Of a stretch of 64,000 nt of DNA, positions 44,266-52,452 are shown in pieces (position 1 is the stretch's first letter; every line of letters starts with the position of its first letter). Under the pieces are notes generated by a model. That model was not told the origin of the DNA. It did no database searches and saw only the letters and a program-made list of their open reading frames with translations. The position numbers and the translations under genes were made by a program. Origin of the DNA: DATBAT01 sp963824805 (lineage in GTDB: Bacteria; Acidobacteriota; Terriglobia; Terriglobales; Acidobacteriaceae); assembly GCA_963824805.1 (NCBI GenBank), contig CAWGQZ010000087.1:29185-93184 (forward strand). Reading direction: 5' to 3'.

Positions 44266-44859
44266 TTGAAAACCTTGATCGCGCGGGTTGAACAACAATG
44301 TATTTGGCTTGTATTTCTAACGTGGACGGTCGCGGCGAGCGCGCAGCCCACCACCCTGCTATGCGATCCGGCACAGACTACAGCGAAGTTCACCCTTGGG
44401 GACGTCCTCCATACGGTCCATGGGGAATTCAAGGTTAAGAGCTGCGAAATTCATTTTGACCCCGCATCCAGCAAGATCGATGGCGCGATTGTTTTCGATG
44501 CCACCACCGGCCAGAGTGGCAACGACGGCCGCGACCGAAAGATGCATAAGGAAGTGCTGGAGAGCGCTCGCTACCCCGAAATCTCATTTCGCCCGGACCG
44601 CATCGAAGGAAACGTAGCCCCTACCGGCACATCGTCAATAAGAGTTCACGGTATGTTTGGAATCCATGGAGCCGAACACGAGATCACCTCGCCGATCGAC
44701 GTAAAGTTTGATTCCGGCCACTGGACCGCGTCGGCGCATTTCCTAGTTCCCTACGCAAAGTGGGGCATGAAAAATCCCAGTGTCTTCCTGCTGAGGGTAG
44801 GGGATACGGTCGATATCGAGCTACAGGCAGGTGGCGATTCCAAGTCCGGACCGAAATAG
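44266..44859 (+). CDS. Exported YceI family protein
   Basis: 197 aa. Signal peptide (QQCIWLVFLTWTVAASAQ) then a YceI lipocalin-like barrel: KFTLGDVLHTVHGEFKV, RDRKMHKEVLESARYPEISF and FGIHGAEHEITSPIDV are the usual conserved blocks. Family members bind isoprenoid lipids in the periplasm. Being next to a GGR-type flavoprotein (20-nt gap, same strand) is suggestive of isoprenoid-linked chemistry, but this is inference. Start codon TTG. Confidence 0.9.
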   Translation: MKTLIARVEQQCIWLVFLTWTVAASAQPTTLLCDPAQTTAKFTLGDVLHTVHGEFKVKSCEIHFDPASSKIDGAIVFDATTGQSGNDGRDRKMHKEVLESARYPEISFRPDRIEGNVAPTGTSSIRVHGMFGIHGAEHEITSPIDVKFDSGHWTASAHFLVPYAKWGMKNPSVFLLRVGDTVDIELQAGGDSKSGPK

Positions 44860-44961
44860 CTGAGGGGGATGTTAGCATCCGTGAAGTGCTGCCGTATCCG
44901 TGTGCGTATTGGCGTGAGGATGCCGTTCTATGTGCCCGCCGACATAGATCCGGCAGTAATG

Positions 44962-46368
44962 CTACGGCAGGAATTGAACCGATTGGTCACTCCCCTTCCT
45001 GGTAACGGCGTTTCCTCTAAACTCGCCGTAGACGATGGCCGTGGGATGGCCCGCGGCATCTCGCTCTATGCTGAGGTTTTCCCAGTAGGACCTGTCAATA
45101 AAATGGTCGCGACCAGTCGGAATGAGCGGCGAAACGTCGCCCGAAGGCCAGCTCATCGATAATTCCCTTTCGTTAGCGCGGAGTATTACTTCCGCATTTG
45201 GTTGATAAAAATCCGGGCCGAACTTGAACGCTCCGGCGCAGGTCTGCAATTCGGATGCGGTTGGGGCAGGGTCACTGGGACGGAACGGTTCGTACGGAAG
45301 GCCCAGTGCCAGGGCAGCAAGGTCATATCCGATGGTGGTAGTAGCCGACGAATAGATATTGCTGAATACCACCACCGTCGTCTTGTCCTGTGGCAAGTAA
45401 AGAAGAAACGAGGCAAACCCCGGAGCCCGGCCATTCATGGAGTAAGTGGTTTGATTGAACCTTTTCTGTTGTCTCCTGAACCATCCGTAGCCGACCCTTT
45501 GGGATTCGTCGAAGATCGCCTCGCGTGACGCTGGTTTCAGCAAACGGTCAGCCAGCAATGCGTCCACCCATCGCGCATGGTCACTGGCCGTCGTGAAGAT
45601 GGAGGCATTTCCTGTCTTTCCGGACCAGTGAATTTGGGTTGCGGGCTTCAGACCCGAAACGCCGTCCGGCTGGTACCCTTTGGCCATCGTTCGCCCGGAG
45701 GTGCTCGAATCGTCGTCCGCTCCGGTATTCGAAAGGTGGAGTGGCTTGAAAATCAATGCATGGAGTGCCGCAGCAAACGAAAGACCGGTTTCCTTCTCAA
45801 CTATCAAGGCGAGCAAGTTGTAAGCAGAGTGCTCTTCGTGAAGAAATTTTGATCCTGGTTCAAAAAGCAAGGGACGCCCACCAATCTTCGCGACCAGGCT
45901 GGCTGGAGTCTGGTGGTGTTGCAGGACTTCGTTATAGTCGGGGAGATCGTTGATGTCGGGTAAGCCCGACTGTTCCGTCAGCAAATCGCGAATCGTGATC
46001 TTCTCCGCCCCGGGAATTTTGGGAACTAGGGTCCCCACTGGTAAATCGAGGCTGATAGTGCCCTTATCTACAAGCCGGAGAATTGCTGCCGCTGTGTATT
46101 GCATCGACATGGATGCTATATGAAAGCGGGTAGCGCTTGTATTGAGGACCTGATGCTCGCGGTCGGCAAAGCCATAGACTTTCTGGAAGACGACTTTCTT
46201 ATCTCTTTCAATTAGAACTTGGCCGGAAAAGTTTCCGGTGCGGATGTAGGGACCGAGGTAAGAGTCGATTGCCGATCGATCCAGCGGTTTCTGGGCGAGG
46301 CAATAACAACCACAAAAAACGACAGCGATGACGGCAGGGTGAATACTTGCAGGCCAGATTCTTTTCAA
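44962..46368 (-). CDS. Serine-hydrolase (class C beta-lactamase fold) homologue lacking all catalytic motifs
   Basis: 468 aa. Signal peptide, then a PF00144 fold aligned end to end with the intact hydrolase at 12500. The SxxK motif reads S86-M-S-M89, so the general-base Lys is Met (codon ATG instead of AAG). The YxN region reads HEEH (177-180) with neither Tyr nor Asn in register. The HGG motif reads NGR (311-313). The frame is fully open and the rest of the fold is conserved (ILRLVDKGTISLDLPVGTLV). It is therefore probably a binding or structural protein rather than an enzyme. Confidence 0.87.
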   Translation of the reverse strand: MKRIWPASIHPAVIAVVFCGCYCLAQKPLDRSAIDSYLGPYIRTGNFSGQVLIERDKKVVFQKVYGFADREHQVLNTSATRFHIASMSMQYTAAAILRLVDKGTISLDLPVGTLVPKIPGAEKITIRDLLTEQSGLPDINDLPDYNEVLQHHQTPASLVAKIGGRPLLFEPGSKFLHEEHSAYNLLALIVEKETGLSFAAALHALIFKPLHLSNTGADDDSSTSGRTMAKGYQPDGVSGLKPATQIHWSGKTGNASIFTTASDHARWVDALLADRLLKPASREAIFDESQRVGYGWFRRQQKRFNQTTYSMNGRAPGFASFLLYLPQDKTTVVVFSNIYSSATTTIGYDLAALALGLPYEPFRPSDPAPTASELQTCAGAFKFGPDFYQPNAEVILRANERELSMSWPSGDVSPLIPTGRDHFIDRSYWENLSIERDAAGHPTAIVYGEFRGNAVTRKGSDQSVQFLP

Positions 46369-46506
46369 GGTTCTTCCTTATCCCTGGGATTCCAACTTCG
46401 GGAATGAATATAGCAGTGCAAAGGAAGTTATCGCCTGCGGCGCTATTGGCAACTCATAGGGCTCAGCGTTTGGATCCCAGGAAATCCAAAGGCCTTTCGC
46501 AACGGT

Positions 46507-46942
46507 TTATCGCTCCGGTAGCGGCCGCGCAGGGTGCCGGAGCAAGTGCATCGCGAGCCACGCACGAACTACGAGATCCAAAGCAAGACAGAAGGCGGGC
46601 CACCATTGATGCACGCCGCGATTGTCAATCACGAAACGATGGACGAAGTCGAACAGCCCGTGTCCGATCAAGGCAGCCGGTATCAGCCAGAATAATTTCT
46701 TGAATCCAGTACGGCAACGGCGGAGAATCCCGTCGCGATTACGATCTTCACCAGAAGAATCTGACGGGTCCCTCCCATGGCGGCGAAAAGAACGGAATAA
46801 GAGGCGATCACGATCAGAACTGTCGGGTAGAAGGAGCGCGCCCGGTCGAGGCCCACAACACCGGAAAAACCGGCCACAGTGCAGCCAGGATCAGACCAAT
46901 CACGTATTCCAGTTCTCTCGAATCAAAAGGATCGAGGGCCAT
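46507..46942 (-). pseudogene. Small membrane protein broken by two frameshifts
   Basis: Reading three frames in turn gives one plausible protein. It starts MALDPFDSRELEYVIGLILA (ATG at 46942, GGAG upstream), switches near 46885 to GVVGLDRARSFYPTVLIVIA and SYSVLFAAMGGTRQILLVK, and switches near 46695 to KKLFWLIPAALIGHGLFDFV and QWWPAFCLALDLVVRAWLAM, ending at 46507. About four membrane helices, roughly 144 aa if repaired. I do not recognise the family. Confidence 0.65.
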
Positions 46943-46991
46943 TCTACGCTCCGCCACCCCGAATGGGAGTTCGAGCGAAGATGGTTGCCGG

Positions 46992-47315
46992 TTACGGTTC
47001 GGGTTGTTGCAGTTGTAAGTCGCGCAGGCAGTACCGAAGTTCGAGGCTCAGTTCGGTTAGCCTCATGCCTTCCTGCACCATGAATTTGCACGAGATGGCG
47101 GTTCGTGTAGGAGTACCTTCGCCTAAATCCAGCTTGACCCGACAGTACTGGCAGTCTTCGTTCCAGCAGAAGCGGCCATAGGCGATGGCTTCAGTTGCAA
47201 GATATTGGAAACAGCGTAAAAGCGGATTATTTTCGGGGACGTCGAAGGGCTTGCCGAGAATAGAGATTTTTACCAGGCGCGAGAACGGGCGAAAGAGCGT
47301 GGCTGGTGCGGTCAT
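46992..47315 (-). CDS. Stand-alone [2Fe-2S] ferredoxin-like protein
   Basis: 107 aa. The cysteine pattern C50-x4-C55-x2-C58-x17-C76 (FCWNEDCQYCRVKL, then AISCKFMVQEGM) is that of plant-type [2Fe-2S] domains as found at the N-terminus of NuoG or formate dehydrogenase. The fold is preceded by a beta-strand pair (VKISILGKPFDVPENNPLLR). No redox partner gene is adjacent, although korAB (2-oxoacid:ferredoxin oxidoreductase) lies 1 kb away on the same strand. It may be an electron carrier or an assembly factor. Confidence 0.7.
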   Translation of the reverse strand: MTAPATLFRPFSRLVKISILGKPFDVPENNPLLRCFQYLATEAIAYGRFCWNEDCQYCRVKLDLGEGTPTRTAISCKFMVQEGMRLTELSLELRYCLRDLQLQQPEP

Positions 47316-47414
47316 GCTCAGTCATTTTATTTTCAATTGAGCGACTGAGGCCTACACGATGGTCGGTGTACGTTTGCACCGCCCGCCAGGAATTCGTGGA
47401 TATTCACCAGCAGC

Positions 47415-47436
47415 GGAGCGGACCTGCGTCCGCTCC
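47415..47436 (-). other. Hairpin downstream of the His/Arg/Asp-rich gene
   Basis: ggagcgga and tccgctcc pair perfectly over 8 bp around a 6-nt loop, 27 nt beyond the stop of the gene at 47463. No T-run follows, so a Rho-independent terminator is only possible, not shown. Confidence 0.3.
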
Positions 47437-47462
47437 ACATGTTGGGCCCGTACTCCCCAAGC

Positions 47463-47762
47463 TCAATATCCGCGGTACGGACGATATCTGTAGTCGTCAC
47501 GATCGTGGTCACGATGCCGGTTGCCGTCGCGATCATGGTTGCGGTAATTGTCGCGTCGGTCACGATCGTGCCGGTCGCGACGATTCCGGTAGTGGTCTTT
47601 ATAGTGTTTGGTTTCATGCCGGTTGCGGTGGTGCCACCAGGACGCGTTTTCCAGACGTGGCGAGTTGGTGCCGTTATATGTCGCGGGTCGTACCGTGGGC
47701 TGCGCGAATCCCATCACGGCAGTAAGTAGAAAAGCTGAAATCCCAAGCAGGAAGCGTTTCAT
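47463..47762 (-). CDS. Exported low-complexity protein rich in Arg, Asp, His and Tyr
   Basis: 99 aa. Signal peptide MKRFLLGISAFLLTAVMGFA, then a mature part that from residue 40 is almost only R, D, H, N and Y in short repeats (RNRRDRHDRDRRDNYRNHD). The DNA in this part repeats the gatcgtg/cgatcgt theme, so the tract likely arose by slippage. Small basic/acidic proteins of this kind occur in Acidobacteriota; metal binding through His/Asp is a guess. Confidence 0.65.
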   Translation of the reverse strand: MKRFLLGISAFLLTAVMGFAQPTVRPATYNGTNSPRLENASWWHHRNRHETKHYKDHYRNRRDRHDRDRRDNYRNHDRDGNRHRDHDRDDYRYRPYRGY

Positions 47763-47802
47763 GTTTCCTCCGATCTTTAGCGACTACGCATATCTAAACC
47801 CG

Positions 47803-47831
47803 TTGCGGTTGGTAAAGTTGCAATCTATAGT
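47803..47831 (+). promoter_or_regulatory. Probable promoter giving a leaderless start
   Basis: TTGCGG (47803-47808), 17-nt spacer, TATAGT (47826-47831). The expected transcription start, about 7 nt after the -10, coincides with the ATG at 47838. Confidence 0.4.
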
Positions 47832-47837
47832 CATCTT

Positions 47838-48035
47838 ATGAAGACCTCTAAAGATCAGGATGCGGGCAAGGGTGCGGTCGAGCAGGATGGGCCGGGACAA
47901 CCTTCGAACACTTCCATGCAGGGCCAGTTAGGGCATCGAACCGAAGATCCTATGGTCAAGGATAATGACAGCGATTTTCCGGAACCGGGCAATAATGAGG
48001 AGCACACCGGCGAGCCGAGGCAGAAGAAAAAGTAA
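47838..48035 (+). CDS. Small hydrophilic acidic protein, 65 aa
   Basis: MKTSKDQDAGKGAVEQDGPG... with no hydrophobic segment, no Cys and a Lys tail (PRQKKK). It is probably disordered. It resembles small stress-associated hydrophilic proteins of soil bacteria, but no family is assigned. A promoter just upstream implies a leaderless transcript. Confidence 0.5.
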   Translation: MKTSKDQDAGKGAVEQDGPGQPSNTSMQGQLGHRTEDPMVKDNDSDFPEPGNNEEHTGEPRQKKK

Positions 48036-48041
48036 AATCAC

Positions 48042-48122
48042 GTGGGCGCGGGCGACGCGCTTCAAGAAGAATTCTTAGGATTTTTCCCCAGTGGTCGGAC
48101 GGGCACGGGCGCCCGCCCCCAC
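48042..48122. repeat. GC-rich inverted repeat between the small protein gene and korB
   Basis: gtgggcgcgggcg (48042-48054) pairs with cgcccgcccccac (48110-48122) at 12 of 13 positions. The loop holds a smaller palindrome, aagaattctt. It sits between convergent 3' ends. It is probably a dispersed repeat; a terminator role is possible. Confidence 0.45.
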
Positions 48123-48148
48123 CCACATTCCCTCACGATCCATAGAAC

Positions 48149-49199
48149 CTAGCGCAGTTCTTCCATCACTTGTTCCAGCACTTCCCTACCTGGACGCGTC
48201 TTAGATTGCGGCAGCGTGGCCAGCGGGTCGTCGGTGATGTTCAGCAAATCTAAAAAGCTCGGGGCTTTAGTGTTGACGTAAAAAACGCCGGTTAAGGCTT
48301 CGCCTTTTTCATGGGCTTGGTGTAGCCGCTGAATAGCTTGCAGGCGGTCGGTGGGATCGTAGTCTTCTTCGATCTTGCGCAAGCGCCAGGCTGGAGCCGT
48401 CGTGCATGATAACTTCGATCGTTGTGCCAGGGTCGTAGTCGACCGTAATGTCTTCGAAGGCCGGGACGAAGCTGATGTCCTGGATGGGCTCCTCGTGGTC
48501 TTTCATCCATTTATAGGACTTAGTCGAGCCTTCGTGATCGTTGAAAGTCGTACAGGGTGAAACCACGTCGAGCATGACCGTGCCCTTGTGGGCGATGGCG
48601 GCTTTCAGCATGCTATGCAGTTGCTTCTTGTCACCGGAGAACGAACGGCCTACGAAAGTTGCGCCCAGCGTGATCGCCATGGCGCAGGTATCGATCGGTG
48701 GCAGGTCATTAAGCACGCCCGTCTTCAATTTCGATCCCAAGTCTGCCGTCGCCGAGAATTGACCTTTGGTCAAGCCATAAACCCCGTTGTCTTCGATGAT
48801 GTAGATCATGGGAAGATTGCGGCGCATGAGATGGACGAATTGACCCATGCCAATGGAGGCAGTGTCGCCGTCGCCGCTGACACCCAGAGCCAACAGATTG
48901 CGGTTCGCGAGGACCGCTCCGGTGGCGACCGACGGCATGCGTCCGTGAACCGCATTGAAGCTGTGCGAGCGGTTCATGAAATACGCCGGGCGTTTTTGAC
49001 GAGCAACCGATGCCGCTCAGTTTGGCCACTCGTTCCGGCTGAACTCCCATTTCGTACATGGCATCGATGATGCGCTCGGAGATGGCATTATGGCCGCATC
49101 CGGCACAGAGCGTGGTCTTCCCGCCCTTGTATTCGAGGACGCTTAGGCCAATCCGGTTGGTCTTCGGCGGCGGAGTGCTGGTGGGGGTGTGGTGGCCAT
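48149..49199 (-). pseudogene. korB: 2-oxoacid:ferredoxin oxidoreductase beta subunit, at least three frameshifts
   Basis: TPP-binding subunit, about 350 aa when repaired. Blocks in order: EYKGGKTTLCAGCGHNAISE (Cys pair and TPP site), LSGIGCSSKTP, then NRSHSFNAVHGRMPSVATGA, VSGDGDTASIGMGQFVHLM, MLDVVSPCTTFNDHEGS, and RKIEEDYDPTDRLQAIQ to the stop. The frame changes near 49180, near 48999 (acgcccgg; one C too many) and near 48385 (one G too many). All typical motifs survive. The start directly abuts the korA stop. KorAB converts 2-oxoglutarate or another 2-oxoacid plus CoA to the acyl-CoA and CO2, reducing ferredoxin. Confidence 0.88.
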
Positions 49200-51041
49200 C
49201 TATTTGCCCTCCATGGACATGAGTTCGTCAGTGACCGAGCGCGCATCGAGCGGCAGACCGTGTATGTGGGCGATGCTGCGCAAGCGTGGGGAAAGCGCGT
49301 TATCGATATCCAGTTTCAGCAAGCTGAGCATCTGCGCATCGCGATTCTGCTCGACCACATAAACGCGATCGTGATTTTTCACGAAGTCGTGCACTTCGCG
49401 GGTAAATGGATAAGCCCTTAGCCGCAGATAGTCGGTTTCGATTCCGTATTCTTTGCGCAATTGATCGCGGGCTTCGATCAGTCCCCAATGCGAAGTGCCG
49501 AAGCCGATGATCCCGATTTTCGAATTGCCTTGGAATCAACATCGGGGCGCGGAACGAATGACCGCGCAGTTTCGAACTTGCGGTTAATGCGCTCCATATT
49601 GTTTTCAAAATCGTCCGGGCGCTCACTGTATTGAGATTTCTCGTTGTGTCCGCTGCCGCGAGTGAAATAGGCGGCGCCCGGATAGTCGGTGCCAGGAAGG
49701 GTGCGGTATCCGATGCCGTCGCCGTCAACGTCTTTGTAACGCGCGAACCCGCCTAGGCGTTCCAGATCTTCCTTGGATAGAACTTTGCCGCGGACAATCG
49801 GCTTCTCGGGGTACTTGAAAGGGATCAGCCATCCAGTTGTTCATGCCAAGATCGAGATCGGACATGACAAAGACCAGAGTCTGAAATTGCTCCGCCAGGT
49901 CGAATGCGTCCTGCGCCATAGTGAAGCATTCTTCCGGCGATGGCCGGCAGCAGCATGATGTGCTTGGTATCACCGTGCGAGAGGAAAGCGGTCGAGAGCA
50001 AGTCGCCTTGCGATGTGCGGGTGGGCAAGCCGGTGGATGGGCCCACGCGCTGAATGTCCCAGATGACGCCGGGAATTTCCGCATAGTAGGCCAAGCCCGC
50101 GAACTCAGCCATCAGCGAAATACCGGGGCCGGCGGTGGCGGTCATGGCGCGGGCTCCGGCCCAGCCGGCGCCGATGACCATGCCGATGGCGGCCAGTTCA
50201 TCTTCGGCTTGGACGATGGCAAATGTTGCTTTGCCGTCCGTCGCCGATGCGGAAACGCTTCATATACTCGATGACTGCTTCGGGCAGAGAGGACGACGGC
50301 GTGATCGGATACCAGCTGACCAAGGTCACGCCGGCGAACATGCAGCCCAGGGCGCCGGCAGAATTACCGTCGATGATGATTTTGCCCTGGGTCTTATCCA
50401 TGTGCTGGATCACGAACGGGTCGTGCTTGGTGAGATTGGTGCTGGCGTAGTCAAAGCCCGCTTGCACCGCGGCCAAGTTAAGGTTTGCCGCCTTCACCTT
50501 TTTCGCAAACTGCTTGCGGATGGCCTTCTCGACTTCGCCCATATCGATACTCGAGCAGCTTGGCCACCACTCCGACATAGATCATGTTCTTAACCAGCTT
50601 GCGCAGCTTGGCGTCGGGACAGACGGGCGCGACCAGTTTGTCGTAAGGCACCGCGTAAAAGGTCAAATCGGTGCGAATCGAGTCCAGCTTAAGCGGTTCG
50701 TCATATAAGACCGCGGCACCGGCCGCGAGCGACTTCACATCTTCCTGCGCGGTCTCGGGATTCATGGCCACCAGGAAATCGATTTCCTTTTTGCGGGCGA
50801 TGTAGCCATCTTTGTTGGCGCGAATGGTGTACCAGGTGGGAAGTCCGGCGATGTTCGAAGGGAACATGTTCTTGCCGGAGACTGGAACTCCCATTTGGAA
50901 GATGCTTCTAAGCAATACGGTGTTAGAGCTTTGTGACCCCGAGCCGTTTACCGTCGCCACTTGAATACTCATGTTGTTGGCGATGCGCTTTTGCCCCGCG
51001 CCGCCAGAGGCGTCTTGGAGCGCTACGTCCGATGTGGCCAT
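49200..51041 (-). pseudogene. korA: 2-oxoacid:ferredoxin oxidoreductase alpha subunit (gamma-alpha fusion), five frameshifts
   Basis: About 613 aa when repaired. The N-terminal gamma domain (IQVATVNGSGSQSSNTVLLR, MFPSNIAGLPTWYTIRANKD) precedes the alpha pyrimidine-binding domain (IIDGNSAGALGCMFAGVTLV, WYPITPSSSLPEAVIEYMKR, GAGWAGARAMTATAGPGISL). The C-terminal part is YVVEQNRDAQMLSLLKL. The protein is readable only by changing frame near 50545, 50240, 49935, 49830 and 49527, each by one base. Every segment between is well conserved, so a locally poor consensus is the likely cause. Forms an operon with korB. Confidence 0.88.
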
Positions 51042-51360
51042 CCCTCAATCCCTTCCTTGTCTCGGGTCGTCTAAATCCCGTGTGGAGAAACGTTTTTACG
51101 CTGTACCAACATTATACGGCGGCAGTGAAGTTTAGTGAGGCGGTGGTGCCCTTGGAAGGTAATGGGGGCAGGACGCAAAGGCATTTAGGACATTGACGTG
51201 CCCGAAGGAAAGCCGTTGATTTAACCGGTAGACTCGCGTCGCTGCTTCCGGCCTCGGGAACCAGGCTTGTCTCAATTGCCCCGGGGAGCGCGACGTTGGT
51301 GAAAAGGTCCGCTACCAGATTCGTCTACGCTCGCGCTTCGGAATGACAGAACGGGGGAAC
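51042..51360. other. 319-nt intergenic region between korA and accA
   Basis: Contains a -10-like TATAAT for korA on the minus strand (51111-51116; the -35 is weak). Near 51320-51350 there is a stretch ending gcgcttcggaatgacag that resembles dispersed intergenic repeats of Acidobacteriota. No ORF with similarity and no RNA gene found. Confidence 0.45.
51111..51116 (-). promoter_or_regulatory. Possible -10 box of korAB
   Basis: Minus-strand TATAAT, 70 nt upstream of the korA ATG. At a 17-nt spacing the -35 would be CTCACT, a poor match. Confidence 0.35.
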
Positions 51361-52407
51361 TTACTCCCCTTCCGGTATGAAGAACTGCGCCATGTTGCGG
51401 AACTTCGAGTAGCGGGCGCCAATTAGGTCTTTTATGGGAAGAGTTTTCAATTCGGAAAGATGCTTCCGCAATACCTCGTCGAGCAGCGCTCCGGCGGCTT
51501 CGTGATCGCGGTGAGCACCGCCTTCGGGCTCCGGAACGACACCGTCGATGCAACCGAGTTCGCTAAGATCTTTGGCGGTGATGCGGAGTGCATCCGCCGC
51601 CAATGCCTTCTTGCCTGCGTCCCGCCACATGATGGCTGCGCAACCTTCCGGGGAGATGACCGAATAAATGGTGTTCTCCATCATCAACACGCGGTCACCG
51701 ACCGCGATGGCCAATGCGCCGCCGCTACCGCCTTCGCCGGTAATCACACAAATAATGGGGACCTGCAGTCGTGACATTTCCCGTAGATTTCGCGCAATGG
51801 CCTCCGCTTGACCGCGCTCTTCCGCGCCCAGCCCGGGATTTGCACCAGTACAATCGATCAAGCTGATGATGGGACGATTGAACTTTTCGGCAATCTTCAT
51901 CGCACGCAAGGCCTTGCGGTAACCCTCGGGATTGGGTAGGCCGAAGTTGCGATGGACTTTCTGCTTCATGTCCCGGCCCTTTTGGGTGCCGATCACCAGC
52001 ACTTCTTCGCCGTGGAAACGGGCCATGCCGCAGACCATTGCGTGATCGTCGGCGAAGCTGCGGTCGCCGTGGATTTCGCTCCAGTCGGTAAAGATGCGTT
52101 CGATGTAGTCGAGCGTATATGGGCGCTGTGGATGCCGGGCCAATTCGGTCTTCTCCCAGGCGCTGGATTTTGCCGACACTTGATCGCGCAGCGCGTCGAT
52201 GCGGGCGTGAAGCGCTTGAATCTCACGACGGGTTTCGTCGTCCTGCCCCGGCACCAACTCCAACTGGCCGATCTGGCGTTCGATCTTTTCCAGTTCCTTC
52301 TGCGACCGCGAATCCATCTTGCTGCCGTTACCGTTGCTGGCGGCCCGTGCTTCCGTCATCGACAAGAGAAGTTCGAGGCTGGTTACCGCATTATTTTTTT
52401 TTGCCAC
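51361..52407 (-). CDS. accA: Acetyl-CoA carboxylase carboxyltransferase subunit alpha
   Basis: 348 aa. Transfers the carboxyl group from biotin to acetyl-CoA, together with AccD, in fatty-acid synthesis. The coiled N-terminus (LEKIERQIGQLELVPG) and the blocks RPYTLDYIERIFTDWSEIHG, LPNPEGYRKALRAM and ITGEGGSGGALAIAVGDRVL are canonical. The N-terminus is about 30 residues longer than in E. coli, with an Asn/Gly-rich stretch. Intact, unlike korAB immediately upstream on the same strand. Followed upstream by dnaE (45-nt gap), an arrangement also seen in E. coli, where accA follows dnaE. Confidence 0.95.
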   Translation of the reverse strand: MAKKNNAVTSLELLLSMTEARAASNGNGSKMDSRSQKELEKIERQIGQLELVPGQDDETRREIQALHARIDALRDQVSAKSSAWEKTELARHPQRPYTLDYIERIFTDWSEIHGDRSFADDHAMVCGMARFHGEEVLVIGTQKGRDMKQKVHRNFGLPNPEGYRKALRAMKIAEKFNRPIISLIDCTGANPGLGAEERGQAEAIARNLREMSRLQVPIICVITGEGGSGGALAIAVGDRVLMMENTIYSVISPEGCAAIMWRDAGKKALAADALRITAKDLSELGCIDGVVPEPEGGAHRDHEAAGALLDEVLRKHLSELKTLPIKDLIGARYSKFRNMAQFFIPEGE

Positions 52408-52452
52408 TACTGGCCCGCCTCGAAATCAGGGAATATGACCGTGCTTGTGCCG

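Noticed and set aside
47306..47729. Two plus-strand open frames over the His/Arg/Asp-rich gene
   Set aside because: They are antisense readings of the repeat; the minus-strand frame has a signal peptide and a natural start.
49300..49728. Open frame of 142 codons inside korA
   Set aside because: Its Arg/Ser-rich translation has no similarity; it is an off-frame reading of the KorA coding sequence.
51160..51250. ggacgcaaag on the plus strand, resembling the core of a c-di-GMP-I (GEMM) riboswitch
   Set aside because: The flanking P1 helices and tetraloop receptor cannot be drawn, and no plus-strand gene follows; the next genes are on the minus strand.
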